From an uncultured Paenalcaligenes sp. (GTDB taxonomy: Bacteria > Pseudomonadota > Gammaproteobacteria > Burkholderiales > Burkholderiaceae_B): a DNA stretch of 43,906 nt. The DNA lies in the NCBI GenBank assembly GCA_947626245.1, contig CANQRK010000002.1, positions 1-43,906 of the forward strand. The letters run 5' to 3'. Shown in pieces: positions 36,760 through 43,906 of the stretch. How positions within the stretch are numbered: the stretch's first letter is position 1; the number at the start of each line of letters is the position of its first letter. Below the pieces are notes generated by a model. That model saw nothing but the letters and a program-made list of their open reading frames with translations, had not been told where the DNA came from and did no database searches. Made by a program: the position numbers and the translations under genes.

Positions 36760-39345
36760 CTATTTTTTAAAAGTGAACATAGTACCATCAAAATCCACAT
36801 GTACTGTGTCCCCCTCAGCAAAGCCACCTTGCAAAATCGCCTTGGCTACAGGGTTTTCAATGCTTTGCTGTATAGCTCGCTTCAAGGGACGAGCTCCAAA
36901 GATAGGATCAAACCCAACTTTAGCAATTTCAGCCAACGCCACCGGCGTCACATCTAACTGCAAGTCACGGTCCTGCAAGCGCTGACTGAGACGCTGTAAC
37001 TGAATCTGCGCAATAGACTGAATATGCTCAGCATCTAATGAATGGAAAACCACTACCTCATCAATACGGTTTAAAAACTCAGGACGGAAATGGTGTTTGA
37101 CCTCTTCCCAGACGACCTCTTTGACAGCCTCGTACGACTCACCCTGCATAGACTGAATATGCTGTGAACCGAGGTTGGAAGTCATAATCACTACCGTATT
37201 ACGGAAATCAACGGTACGACCCTGGCCATCGGTTAAACGCCCATCATCCAATACCTGCAACAAAATATTAAAGACATCTGGATGTGCTTTTTCTACCTCG
37301 TCTAGCAAAATCACGCTGTAGGGTTTGCGACGTACCGCTTCGGTTAAGTAGCCCCCTTGCTCGTAACCCACATAGCCGGGAGGCGCACCGATTAAGCGAG
37401 CCACCGAGTGTTTCTCCATGAACTCGGACATATCCACACGAATCAAGTGCTCTTCGGAATCAAACAAGAAACCAGCCAACGCCTTGGTAAGCTCAGTTTT
37501 ACCTACCCCCGTTGGTCCTAAGAACAAAAAGGAACCATAAGGACGACTAGGATCGGCTAAACCGGCTCGGGAACGACGGATTGCGTCAGCCACCATGGTG
37601 ACTGCTTCGCTTTGACCCACCACACGCTGATGCAAGTGAGACTCCATCTGCAATAGCTTCTCGCGCTCGCCCTTCATCATTCTGGACACAGGAATACCGG
37701 TAGCACGAGAGACCACCTCGGCAATTTCCTCTACGCCCACCTGTGTACGCAATAACTTAGGACGCGCCTCGACATCAGTTTCATCCTTGGCACGCTCGGC
37801 AGATAGCAAACGCTCTTCGAGTTGCGGTAATGTGCTGTACTGTAATTCAGCCAATTTATCAAACTGACCTTTGCGCTGTAATTCGGCCATCTCAGCACGC
37901 ACGGCTTCAATTTCCTCTTTGATAGACTGAGTGCCTTGGACGGCGGCTTTTTCTGCCTTCCAAATGTGGTCGTAATCATCATACTGACGTTGCAAGGCGT
38001 CTAGCTCGTCTTCGATGGTTTGCAAACGCTTTTTAGAGGCCTCGTCTTCCTCTCGACGTACCGCTTCACGCTCAATTTTCAGCTGAATCATACGACGTTC
38101 TAATTTGTCCATGACCTCTGGCTTGGAATCAATTTCCATACGAATACGTGCAGCAGCCTCGTCAATCAAGTCAATGGCCTTGTCTGGCAGAAATCGATCT
38201 GTAATATAACGCTGGGATAGCTCGGCAGCAGCCACAATGGCCGGATCAGTAATAGCCACCCCGTGATGCAGTTCGTAACGCTCTTGCAAGCCACGCAGAA
38301 TCGCAATCGTAGAAGGCACGTCAGGCTCGTCTACCTGTACTCGCTGAAAACGACGTTCCAGCGCAGCATCTTTTTCAATGTACTGACGATACTCATCTAA
38401 GGTCGTAGCACCAATACAATGAATCTCACCACGGGCCAAAGCCGGTTTTAGCATGTTGCCCGCATCCATCGCGCCGTCGGCTTTGCCAGCCCCCACTACC
38501 ATGTGGATTTCATCAATAAATAAGATGGTTTGACCTTCGTCTTGGGCAAGTTCTTTGAGAACCGCTTTTAAACGCTCTTCAAATTCACCACGAAACTTAG
38601 CTCCTGCCAACAAAGCCGCAAGATCCAAAACTAACAAGCGCTTGCCTTTAAGGCTTTCAGGCACCTCGTTATTCACGATACGCTGCGCCAAACCCTCTAC
38701 AATAGCCGTTTTACCCACACCCGGCTCACCAATTAAGACAGGGTTATTTTTAGTACGACGCTGTAAAATTTGTATAGCTCGACGAATTTCATCATCACGC
38801 CCAATCACTGGGTCTAATTTTCCTAAACGCGCACGTTCGGTAAAGTCTGTGGTGTATTTAGACAGTGCCTCACGATTGGACTCACCTTCGGCATCAGTTA
38901 CGGTGGCACCACCTCGCACCGCCTCAATCGCGGCCTCTAGTGCTTTTTCCTGTACGCCGGATTCGCGCATTAGCTGACTGGTACGACCTTTTTCTTTGAG
39001 AATCGCCAATAAAAACAGCTCGCTAGCCACATAAGTATCACCTCGTTGGGTGGCTTCTTTGTCAGCCTGTGCCAAGGCATTTTGTAACTCACGGCTAGCT
39101 CGCAAATTAGCCTCGCCCCCGTCTACTTGAGGTAGGGCCGACAAGTAGTTACTGAGTTCGGTTTTTAAGCGGGGCACAGCAGCACCTGCTCGGGCCAACA
39201 AGCTGCTTGCTCCCGAGTCCGGGTCTTCGAGCAGTGCCAAGAGCACATGAGCGGGTTCTAAATAAGCATGTTTTCCTTGAATGGCCAATGTCTGTGCTGT
39301 ACCTAAAGCCATTTGGAACTGTGTTGTCAATTTATCGATACGCAT
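36760..39345 (-). CDS. clpB: ATP-dependent disaggregase ClpB
   Basis: Hexameric AAA+ chaperone that pulls proteins out of aggregates together with DnaK. The 861-residue protein has the N domain (about 1-145), first AAA+ module with Walker [11 protein letters not shown] (about 204-213) and [16 protein letters not shown], a coiled-coil M domain (about 405-525), and second module with [14 protein letters not shown] (about 605-618), then the sensor-rich C-terminal end [12 protein letters not shown]. The M domain separates it from ClpA and ClpC. A heat-shock-type promoter lies about 87 bases upstream. Confidence 0.97.
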   Translation of the reverse strand: MRIDKLTTQFQMALGTAQTLAIQGKHAYLEPAHVLLALLEDPDSGASSLLARAGAAVPRLKTELSNYLSALPQVDGGEANLRASRELQNALAQADKEATQRGDTYVASELFLLAILKEKGRTSQLMRESGVQEKALEAAIEAVRGGATVTDAEGESNREALSKYTTDFTERARLGKLDPVIGRDDEIRRAIQILQRRTKNNPVLIGEPGVGKTAIVEGLAQRIVNNEVPESLKGKRLLVLDLAALLAGAKFRGEFEERLKAVLKELAQDEGQTILFIDEIHMVVGAGKADGAMDAGNMLKPALARGEIHCIGATTLDEYRQYIEKDAALERRFQRVQVDEPDVPSTIAILRGLQERYELHHGVAITDPAIVAAAELSQRYITDRFLPDKAIDLIDEAAARIRMEIDSKPEVMDKLERRMIQLKIEREAVRREEDEASKKRLQTIEDELDALQRQYDDYDHIWKAEKAAVQGTQSIKEEIEAVRAEMAELQRKGQFDKLAELQYSTLPQLEERLLSAERAKDETDVEARPKLLRTQVGVEEIAEVVSRATGIPVSRMMKGEREKLLQMESHLHQRVVGQSEAVTMVADAIRRSRAGLADPSRPYGSFLFLGPTGVGKTELTKALAGFLFDSEEHLIRVDMSEFMEKHSVARLIGAPPGYVGYEQGGYLTEAVRRKPYSVILLDEVEKAHPDVFNILLQVLDDGRLTDGQGRTVDFRNTVVIMTSNLGSQHIQSMQGESYEAVKEVVWEEVKHHFRPEFLNRIDEVVVFHSLDAEHIQSIAQIQLQRLSQRLQDRDLQLDVTPVALAEIAKVGFDPIFGARPLKRAIQQSIENPVAKAILQGGFAEGDTVHVDFDGTMFTFKK

Positions 39346-39431
39346 GAAATACCAAGCCTTTTAAAAATGCACAACTTGAATCAGCAAATTACTTTTAGCT
39401 AAGCCGTGCTAAATATCAATAGTTACCTCAT

Positions 39432-39459
39432 AGATACAGCCGTTTTATCTTTTTTCAAG
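39432..39459 (-). promoter_or_regulatory. Candidate sigma-32 (heat-shock) promoter of clpB
   Basis: On the minus strand CTTGAAA (plus 39453-39459), a perfect sigma-32 -35 core, is followed after 13 bases by CTGTATCT (plus 39432-39439), matching four of the seven defined positions of CCCCATnT. It lies about 87 bases upstream of the clpB start, and clpB is a classic RpoH target. Confidence 0.6.
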
Positions 39460-39617
39460 GGCTATATCACACTAGCCGTGAGCTCCTAACGCATACTTTA
39501 CAAGTATTAATAAATCACTAGGGTAAACCCACCTGTTAATCTGTTTATTAAATAAACGTAAAAGTCCAGCGCATTGACTCAAAAAAATGTTCTTCCGCCT
39601 AAATCAAAGAAAAAAGT

Positions 39618-39642
39618 TACAATGATGATTGATTTGCATCAA
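39618..39642 (+). promoter_or_regulatory. FNR box over the predicted fnr start site
   Basis: TTGATTTGCATCAA (39629-39642) matches the FNR/ANR consensus TTGAT-N4-ATCAA at all ten defined positions. A -10 candidate TACAAT (39618-39623) stands just upstream, so transcription would start near 39630 within the box. That geometry suggests autorepression. It ends 25 bases before the ATG. Confidence 0.8.
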
Positions 39643-39667
39643 GACAAATACTTCATCTTTCACCATT

Positions 39668-40408
39668 ATGCAAAAACGTATCCCCGTCACCGCCGACTCA
39701 ATGCGCTGCTCTACCTGTATGCTCAGTGCTCTGTGCCTACCGCTAGGCATGCCTGAGCCCGAGCTAAACAAACTAGATGACCTCATTCAAGAGCGTATCC
39801 GACTTAAAAAAGGCAGTGTCTTATTTCATCTTTCTGATCCGGTAGATGCTGTTTATGCGCTACGCTCTGGCAGTCTAAAAACTCAACTCGAAGATGCCAT
39901 AGGGCAAATACAGATTACCGGTTTTTTATTACCAGGTGAAATCGCAGGCATGGACGGTTTACTTAACAATACCCATGTTTCTCATGCTATTGCTCTAGAA
40001 GACAGCGAAGTCTGCGTGATGCGCTTGGACGATTTTGATCAGCTTTCCACCCAACTTCCTCTGCTACAAACCCAACTGCGTCGCTTAATGAGCAAGGAAA
40101 TCAACCGCTCTCATAGCATTATGATGACACTGGGCGCTCTACGCTCTGAACAACGCTTAGCGGCTTTCTTGCTAAATATGTCAGATCGTCTGACCGCTCT
40201 AGGCTATTCACCCTACGAGTTCATCTTACGCATGAGCCGCGAAGAAATTGGTAATTTTCTCGGCCTGACTTTGGAAACCGTTAGCCGTCTTTTTTCTCGC
40301 TTTGCCCGCGAAGAACTACTGGAAATTCAGCAACGCGAAGTCAAACTACTCAACTTGCCTGCTTTGCACCAGCTAGCCGGTACGGCTTGCCCTACCCATT
40401 CCTATTAA
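39668..40408 (+). CDS. fnr: FNR/ANR-family oxygen-responsive regulator
   Basis: Crp-family regulator of 246 residues. N-terminal cysteines C14-x2-C17-x5-C23 plus Cys116 (SEVCVMR) match the four ligands of the oxygen-labile [4Fe-4S] cluster of E. coli FNR. The effector fold follows, then a dimer helix and a helix-turn-helix with SREEIGNFLGLTLETVSRLF. The E..SR recognition residues (ETVSR) predict binding to TTGAT-N4-ATCAA. ATG 39668 is chosen because the longer frame (TTG at 39629) would overlap the perfect FNR box. It is convergent with the ccoNOQP-ccoGH operon, a usual target of this regulator. Confidence 0.94.
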   Translation: MQKRIPVTADSMRCSTCMLSALCLPLGMPEPELNKLDDLIQERIRLKKGSVLFHLSDPVDAVYALRSGSLKTQLEDAIGQIQITGFLLPGEIAGMDGLLNNTHVSHAIALEDSEVCVMRLDDFDQLSTQLPLLQTQLRRLMSKEINRSHSIMMTLGALRSEQRLAAFLLNMSDRLTALGYSPYEFILRMSREEIGNFLGLTLETVSRLFSRFAREELLEIQQREVKLLNLPALHQLAGTACPTHSY

Positions 40409-40429
40409 TAGCGCAGGTTTTAAGCCATA

Positions 40430-40466
40430 AAAAAAGCTAAGCCCAATCAACAGGCTTAGCTTTTTT
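40430..40466. terminator. Bidirectional terminator between fnr and ccoH
   Basis: Stem agctaagcc (40435-40443) with ggcttagct (40453-40461), nine-base loop, flanked by A's on the left and TTTTTT on the right. It can terminate fnr (+) and the cco operon (-). Confidence 0.92.
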
Positions 40467-40482
40467 CATTATGTTGTCTGGA

Positions 40483-40698
40483 TTATTCCTTGTGCTCGAC
40501 GCTTTCTGTTTGCGAGCTAGGCAAAATTTGTAATCCTTTTTTGACGGCCCCAGATAAGGGACGATCGTAATTGGCAAAGGCCAAATAAATAGTAATTAAA
40601 CACGCTACCACAACAATAGCGGGGCCTGACATTAGAATCCAAGGCCAAGGCTCTTTGTACCAAGGCCGAGTGTCTTCACGTACTCGTGCTGAGCGCAT
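40483..40698 (-). CDS. ccoH: Short FixH/CcoH-like cbb3 oxidase assembly protein
   Basis: 71-residue protein with a cytoplasmic start, the aromatic motif PWYKEPWPWILM and one transmembrane helix (about 20-42), then a short periplasmic tail including GAVKKGLQI, equivalent to the YYKxGLxI segment of FixH. Classical FixH proteins are about twice as long, with an extra periplasmic domain, but short forms occur in betaproteobacteria. It follows ccoG by nine bases with AAGGAG upstream. FixH/CcoH stabilises cbb3 oxidase assembly; the role here is inferred from homology and place. Confidence 0.72.
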   Translation of the reverse strand: MRSARVREDTRPWYKEPWPWILMSGPAIVVVACLITIYLAFANYDRPLSGAVKKGLQILPSSQTESVEHKE

Positions 40699-40707
40699 AA
40701 TGGCTCC

Positions 40708-42216
40708 TTATTTGGGTATGTAAAAATTGGATGAGTCTTTGGCATGAGCCGACCGATCTTGCCCTTCAACGGCATCGGCACGAATCTGAATCTCATGCAT
40801 ACCATTGCTTAGACCGGATTCATAAGGCACTTGCACCACAATAGGCACTAACTCAGTAGAAGACGCAGGCAGAACCACGGTATCTCGACCATTGTCAGCG
40901 CGCATTATTTTGATGCCATCAAGACCTTCGACTGAGATTTGAATGGTCAGAGGCGCTTCATCTGCATTCACTAACTGTAGTCTATAAACGTTTTCAATCA
41001 AGCCACCGGCCACTTCACGTCCGAGCAGACCTCGGTCACGAATAATATTCATCTTTAGGGTATCGCGCATGGCCATAGACCAAACCAAGGCTAAGCTAAC
41101 AATGACCAGTAAAGAAATATAAATTAAAACGCGTGGTCGGAACATGCGTTTGCGCGCTTGATCTTGAGTGGAACGTTCGTTAATCGCGCGCCCAGAGGTA
41201 TAACGGATAAGGTCACGCTCGTAACCCATTTTGTCCATGACCTCGTTACAGGCATCCACACAGGCGCCACAACCAATACACATGTACTGCAACCCTTCAC
41301 GGATATCGATACCGGTAGGACAGACCTGCACACAGAGGCTACAGTTAACACAGTCACCCTTGCCTTCGGCTTTGTGATCGACCTTTTTAGAGCGAGGGCC
41401 ACGCGGCTCGCCACGCACATAATCGTAGCTAACAACAAAGGTATCCTCGTCCACCATAACACTTTGAAAACGAGCGTAAGGACAGGCATAACGACAAATG
41501 GACTCGCGTAAAAAACCAGCAAAGCTAAGTATCGCCGCGCTATACATCAAGAACCACACCCACTGCCAAGTCCCTAGATCAAAATGCAGGATATCGCTAG
41601 GCAATTCGCGTATAGGCGCAAAATAGCCAATAAAAGTCAGACCGGTCCATAACGAAAACAGGACCCATACCGCATGCTTGGTAAATTTGATACGGAATTT
41701 ACGTAAGGACCAAGGGGCTTCATTCAAACGAATACGAGCCACGCGATCGCCTTCGATTTTTTGCTCGAACCACATCATGATCTTGGTGTAGACCGTCTGC
41801 GGACAGGCATAACCACAGAACAATCGACCAGCGATGGCAGTGAACAAAAACAACGCATAGGCGCAAATAATGAGCAGCACCGCTAGATAAATAATGTCTT
41901 GGGGCCACAACACCATACCAAACAAATAAAACTTACGCGCACCTAGGTCAAATAAAACGGCCTGACGGTCATTCCACTGTATCCAAGGCAAGCAAAAAAA
42001 TAGAATTTGCGTCAACCAGACCAGAGCATTACGAATGGTATCGAAATGGCCTTTGACAGAACGTGGGATAATTTTCCCGCTGGCATCATTGAGGATTTTT
42101 TCTAGTTGAGGCGAAGCCCCTACAGCTGCTTGTGTCTCTAAACGAGGAGGTTGCCAAGCAGGTACAGATTGATTGTCACTACCCTTTGCGGGGTCTTTAG
42201 GAGCTTCACTACTCAT
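40708..42216 (-). CDS. ccoG: Cytochrome c oxidase accessory protein CcoG (FixG/RdxA)
   Basis: 502-residue membrane iron-sulfur protein. It has several transmembrane helices (about 85-260), FCGYACPQTVYTK, CRYACPYARFQ and two 4Fe-4S motifs, CVNCSLCVQVCPTGID and CIGCGACVDACNEVM. A C-terminal periplasmic Ig-like domain (about 395-500) ends VEGQDRSAHAKDSSNFYIPK. CcoG is reported to reduce copper(II) for cbb3 oxidase biogenesis. Only about 20 bases lie between a terminator-like hairpin and its start, so it has no room for its own promoter there. AGAAGG is its ribosome site. Confidence 0.94.
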   Translation of the reverse strand: MSSEAPKDPAKGSDNQSVPAWQPPRLETQAAVGASPQLEKILNDASGKIIPRSVKGHFDTIRNALVWLTQILFFCLPWIQWNDRQAVLFDLGARKFYLFGMVLWPQDIIYLAVLLIICAYALFLFTAIAGRLFCGYACPQTVYTKIMMWFEQKIEGDRVARIRLNEAPWSLRKFRIKFTKHAVWVLFSLWTGLTFIGYFAPIRELPSDILHFDLGTWQWVWFLMYSAAILSFAGFLRESICRYACPYARFQSVMVDEDTFVVSYDYVRGEPRGPRSKKVDHKAEGKGDCVNCSLCVQVCPTGIDIREGLQYMCIGCGACVDACNEVMDKMGYERDLIRYTSGRAINERSTQDQARKRMFRPRVLIYISLLVIVSLALVWSMAMRDTLKMNIIRDRGLLGREVAGGLIENVYRLQLVNADEAPLTIQISVEGLDGIKIMRADNGRDTVVLPASSTELVPIVVQVPYESGLSNGMHEIQIRADAVEGQDRSAHAKDSSNFYIPK

Positions 42217-42236
42217 AGCACAAAACCTTCTAAGAT

Positions 42237-42270
42237 AAAAAGGGCTCCTACCTAATTAGGTATGGAGCCC
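42237..42270 (-). terminator. Terminator-like hairpin between ccoP and ccoG
   Basis: On the minus strand GGGCTCC pairs with GGAGCCC (plus 42264-42270 and 42242-42248), enclosing the perfect palindrome TACCTAATTAGGTA (plus 42249-42262) with one bulged base. UUUUU follows (plus 42237-42241). It is a long, strong stem within an operon and probably reduces rather than ends ccoGH expression. Confidence 0.85.
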
Positions 42271-42277
42271 AATACGA

Positions 42278-43186
42278 CTACTGCTGCTCTGTATTGGAGA
42301 GCCCCCATACCCAACCCGCCAAAAGACGAATTTGCTCGGGTGATAGGACTGCTTTTTGTGCTGGCATTTGGTTGTCACGACCATTCAAAATACCATACAC
42401 AATGGAGTCCTCAGAACTGCCATAGAGCCAAGAGTCGTCAGTTAGGTTAGGAGCACCTAGCATCTGATTACCTGTGCCATCTGCTGCGTGACATGCCACA
42501 CAATCCTGGTCATACAGCTTTTTACCTGGAACCACACGCGTTTGGTCATGTGCCAAGTTGCTTAAAGAACGCACATACTGCGCCAAGTCGGCTGCCTGTA
42601 ACGGGTTCATCATGGCATTATGCGCAGGCATAATACCGCGACGACCTTCGGTAATGGTGTGCAGGACCTGATCCGGCTCACCACCCCATAACCAAGAATC
42701 ATCAGCAAGGTTAGGGAAAGAAGGGCTACCCTGAGCATCAGAACCGTGACACTGAGCACAATTATTCAAGAATAAGCGCTGACCAATGGCGCGCGCCTCG
42801 TCATCTTGAGCAATTTCAGTAATGGGCATACTGGCGTACTTTTGGTAAACCGGCTGCACACGCTCTTCGATTTCTTCTTGGGCTTGTAAGACTTCTTTGG
42901 CTTGGTTGGTATTTAACAAGCCATTGAACGAACCCAAACCTGGATATAAAGCCAAGTAGAGCAAAGCAATAATGGTCAAAATAAGAAACATAGACACCCA
43001 CCAACGAGGTAGTGGTGTGTCGTACTCGGAAATACCATCCCAAGTATGGCCTGTTTCACTGATCGTCTCGCCTTTTTTAGGCTGACCTTTTAGCTGGCTA
43101 AATAGCACATACAAACAGAACACAACCCCACCGAGGGAAGCGACTGTAATCCAAATGCTCCAGCCTACACTCTCAAAACTATTCAT
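42278..43186 (-). CDS. ccoP: cbb3 oxidase dihaem subunit CcoP
   Basis: Membrane-anchored dihaem cytochrome c that passes electrons into cbb3 oxidase. Among 302 residues are two N-terminal transmembrane helices (about 9-31 and 62-82), haem sites CAQCH (143-147) and CVACH (229-233), and axial Met segments GIMPAHN and NQMPAQ. The two helices correspond to a fused FixH-independent, long-N-terminal form of CcoP. Its ATG overlaps the end of ccoQ by eight bases, so translation is coupled. Confidence 0.95.
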   Translation of the reverse strand: MNSFESVGWSIWITVASLGGVVFCLYVLFSQLKGQPKKGETISETGHTWDGISEYDTPLPRWWVSMFLILTIIALLYLALYPGLGSFNGLLNTNQAKEVLQAQEEIEERVQPVYQKYASMPITEIAQDDEARAIGQRLFLNNCAQCHGSDAQGSPSFPNLADDSWLWGGEPDQVLHTITEGRRGIMPAHNAMMNPLQAADLAQYVRSLSNLAHDQTRVVPGKKLYDQDCVACHAADGTGNQMLGAPNLTDDSWLYGSSEDSIVYGILNGRDNQMPAQKAVLSPEQIRLLAGWVWGLSNTEQQ

Positions 43187-43358
43187 TCGAATCCCCTACT
43201 TTCTGCTTTGTGACCTCTTCTTCGTCGGGGAGGTCAAAAGGCAGCCTAGACGCTTCATCGTTTGCTTTGACACGGCCCTTAGACCATGCCCAAACAACGA
43301 TTCCTAAAAAGGTTATTAAGGCTAATGCGGTGGCAATACCGTTTAAGATGCCAACCAT
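43179..43358 (-). CDS. ccoQ: cbb3 oxidase small subunit CcoQ
   Basis: 59-residue protein starting [20 protein letters not shown], with one transmembrane helix (about 5-25) and a charged tail (ASRLPFDLPDEEE). It fits CcoQ, the small subunit that stabilises the interaction of CcoP with the CcoNO core. The start overlaps the ccoO stop in TAATG and the end overlaps the ccoP start by eight bases. FDLP-DEE tails are typical of betaproteobacterial CcoQ. The gene is easily missed because of its length. Confidence 0.9.
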   Translation of the reverse strand: MVGILNGIATALALITFLGIVVWAWSKGRVKANDEASRLPFDLPDEEEVTKQKVGDSNE

Positions 43359-43906
43359 TAGTATCCCCCTTCGGCAACTGCAGCATCAGCTGCCGCACGC
43401 CCTTGGACTCCTAAGATTTGCAAATAAGCAACTAAAGCATCTTCTTCGGTTTTATCGATTAAGACTTCAGGTGCTTGAGCAATTTGCTCGTCAGTATAGG
43501 GAACGCCTAGATCACGTAAAACCTCCATACGTTTTTGAACATTAGCGCCTTCAACTGAGTTGTGCTGTAACCAAGAATAAGCCGGCATATTGGACTCACG
43601 TACCACGTCACGTGGGTTACGCAAGTGAATACGATGCCATTCATCGGTATAACGACCACCCACACGAGCTAAGTCTGGACCAGTACGTTTAGAGCCCCAC
43701 AAGAAGGGGTGATCGTAAACGGACTCACCCGCCAAGGAGTACGGACCATAGCGACGTACTTCAGATTCGAGCATACGAACTTGTTGGGAGTGACACCCTA
43801 CACACCCTTCACGGATGTAAATATCACGTCCCAATAGCTGCAAAGGCTCGTAAGGAGTCACCCCTTCGGTAGGAGTTGTTGTTGAGTGCTGGAAGAACAA
43901 CGGCAC
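43358..43906 (-). CDS. ccoO: cbb3 oxidase monohaem subunit CcoO, 5'-truncated by the window
   Basis: The C-terminal 182 residues of the monohaem cytochrome c subunit. The first visible residues, (V)[15 protein letters not shown], and the haem motif [19 protein letters not shown] are strongly conserved in Cco[21 protein letters not shown] and MPAYSWL (likely axial Met) follow. The codon at the edge is GTG but is internal; the real start and the membrane anchor, plus ccoN, lie right of the window. It ends in the TAATG overlap with ccoQ. Confidence 0.95.
   Translation of the reverse strand: MPLFFQHSTTTPTEGVTPYEPLQLLGRDIYIREGCVGCHSQQVRMLESEVRRYGPYSLAGESVYDHPFLWGSKRTGPDLARVGGRYTDEWHRIHLRNPRDVVRESNMPAYSWLQHNSVEGANVQKRMEVLRDLGVPYTDEQIAQAPEVLIDKTEEDALVAYLQILGVQGRAAADAAVAEGGY

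Larger units (their letters stand above)
39346..39667. other. Divergent clpB-fnr regulatory region (322 bases)
   Basis: Noncoding, AT-rich. It holds a sigma-32-type promoter for clpB (39432-39459), the fnr promoter and FNR box (39618-39642), and two short perfect palindromes: ATACTT-TAC-AAGTAT (39493-39507) and GTTTATT-A-AATAAAC (39543-39557). I see no small ORF with a ribosome site and no RNA gene. Confidence 0.7.

Noticed and set aside
39629-39667. Longer fnr start with a TTG codon at 39629
   Set aside because: The 13 extra codons coincide with a perfect FNR box and the predicted promoter start. ATG 39668 also places the cysteine cluster at the family-typical distance.
1-43906. CRISPR arrays, tRNA/rRNA genes, insertion sequences, prophage
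   Set aside because: No regularly spaced repeats, cloverleaf-like or rRNA-like stretches, transposases, integrases or phage genes were seen. The window is almost fully occupied by recognisable genes.

Overview
The window (about 43.9 kb, roughly half G+C) is a chromosomal segment of a betaproteobacterium, most likely of the family Alcaligenaceae. The clues are an Alcaligenes faecalis-type penicillin G acylase at the left edge, a parE-parC-reductase block, a ccoNOQP-type oxidase operon with a convergent FNR-type regulator, and many genes whose sequences read as Burkholderiales homologues. Genus cannot be fixed from this sequence alone. Both end genes (penicillin G acylase and ccoO) are cut by the window. 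I saw no tRNA, rRNA, insertion sequence, integrase or CRISPR array.

Layout. 1-1573 (+): the 3' part of a penicillin G acylase, ending in a bidirectional terminator. 1609-6291 (-): housekeeping translation genes rpsP-rimM-trmD, then alaS with a tusA-like gene downstream. 6388-14883 (-): an eight-gene type IVb pilus operon in the order pilL(TcpQ)-pilN-pilO-pilP-pilQ-pilR-pilS-pilV. It resembles the thin-pilus operon of IncI plasmids such as R64, but has no pilM, pilT, pilU, shufflon, recombinase or conjugation genes. 14989-17545 (-): a D-amino-acid dehydrogenase gene and an orphan UgpB-like periplasmic binding protein. 17595-22998 (-): parE-parC and a [2Fe-2S]/flavin reductase gene one base downstream of parC. 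23238-24888 (+): trxA and rho. 24951-28499 (-): yhdP. 28519-31947 (+): glnE and queH. 32014-36570 (-): a complete branched-chain-amino-acid-type ABC importer (livK-H-M-G-F layout). 36760-39345 (-): clpB behind a good heat-shock promoter match. 39668-40408 (+): an FNR-family oxygen regulator with an ideal FNR box over its own predicted start site. 40483-43906 (-): ccoO-ccoQ-ccoP-ccoG-ccoH for cbb3 oxidase.

How it works together. The right end is a microaerobic respiration module: cbb3 oxidase subunits, the CcoG/CcoH assembly factors and the oxygen-sensing FNR protein that is the probable regulator of such operons. The pilus operon encodes secretin, ATPase, platform, major pilin and a tip pilin with a cysteine-rich end. 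Prepilin cleavage must rely on a peptidase encoded elsewhere. The rest is core information processing (topoisomerase IV, Rho, alanyl-tRNA synthetase, tRNA modification, GlnE nitrogen control) and one solute importer.

The most notable points are the stand-alone pilus operon with a strong terminator hairpin pressed against its first gene, the FNR autoregulatory site, the U-tracted hairpin between ccoP and ccoG, the atypical quinolone-site residues in ParC, and a perfect palindrome inside the predicted rpsP promoter. I did not find a convincing wholly undescribed system. The pilus locus is the best candidate for follow-up.
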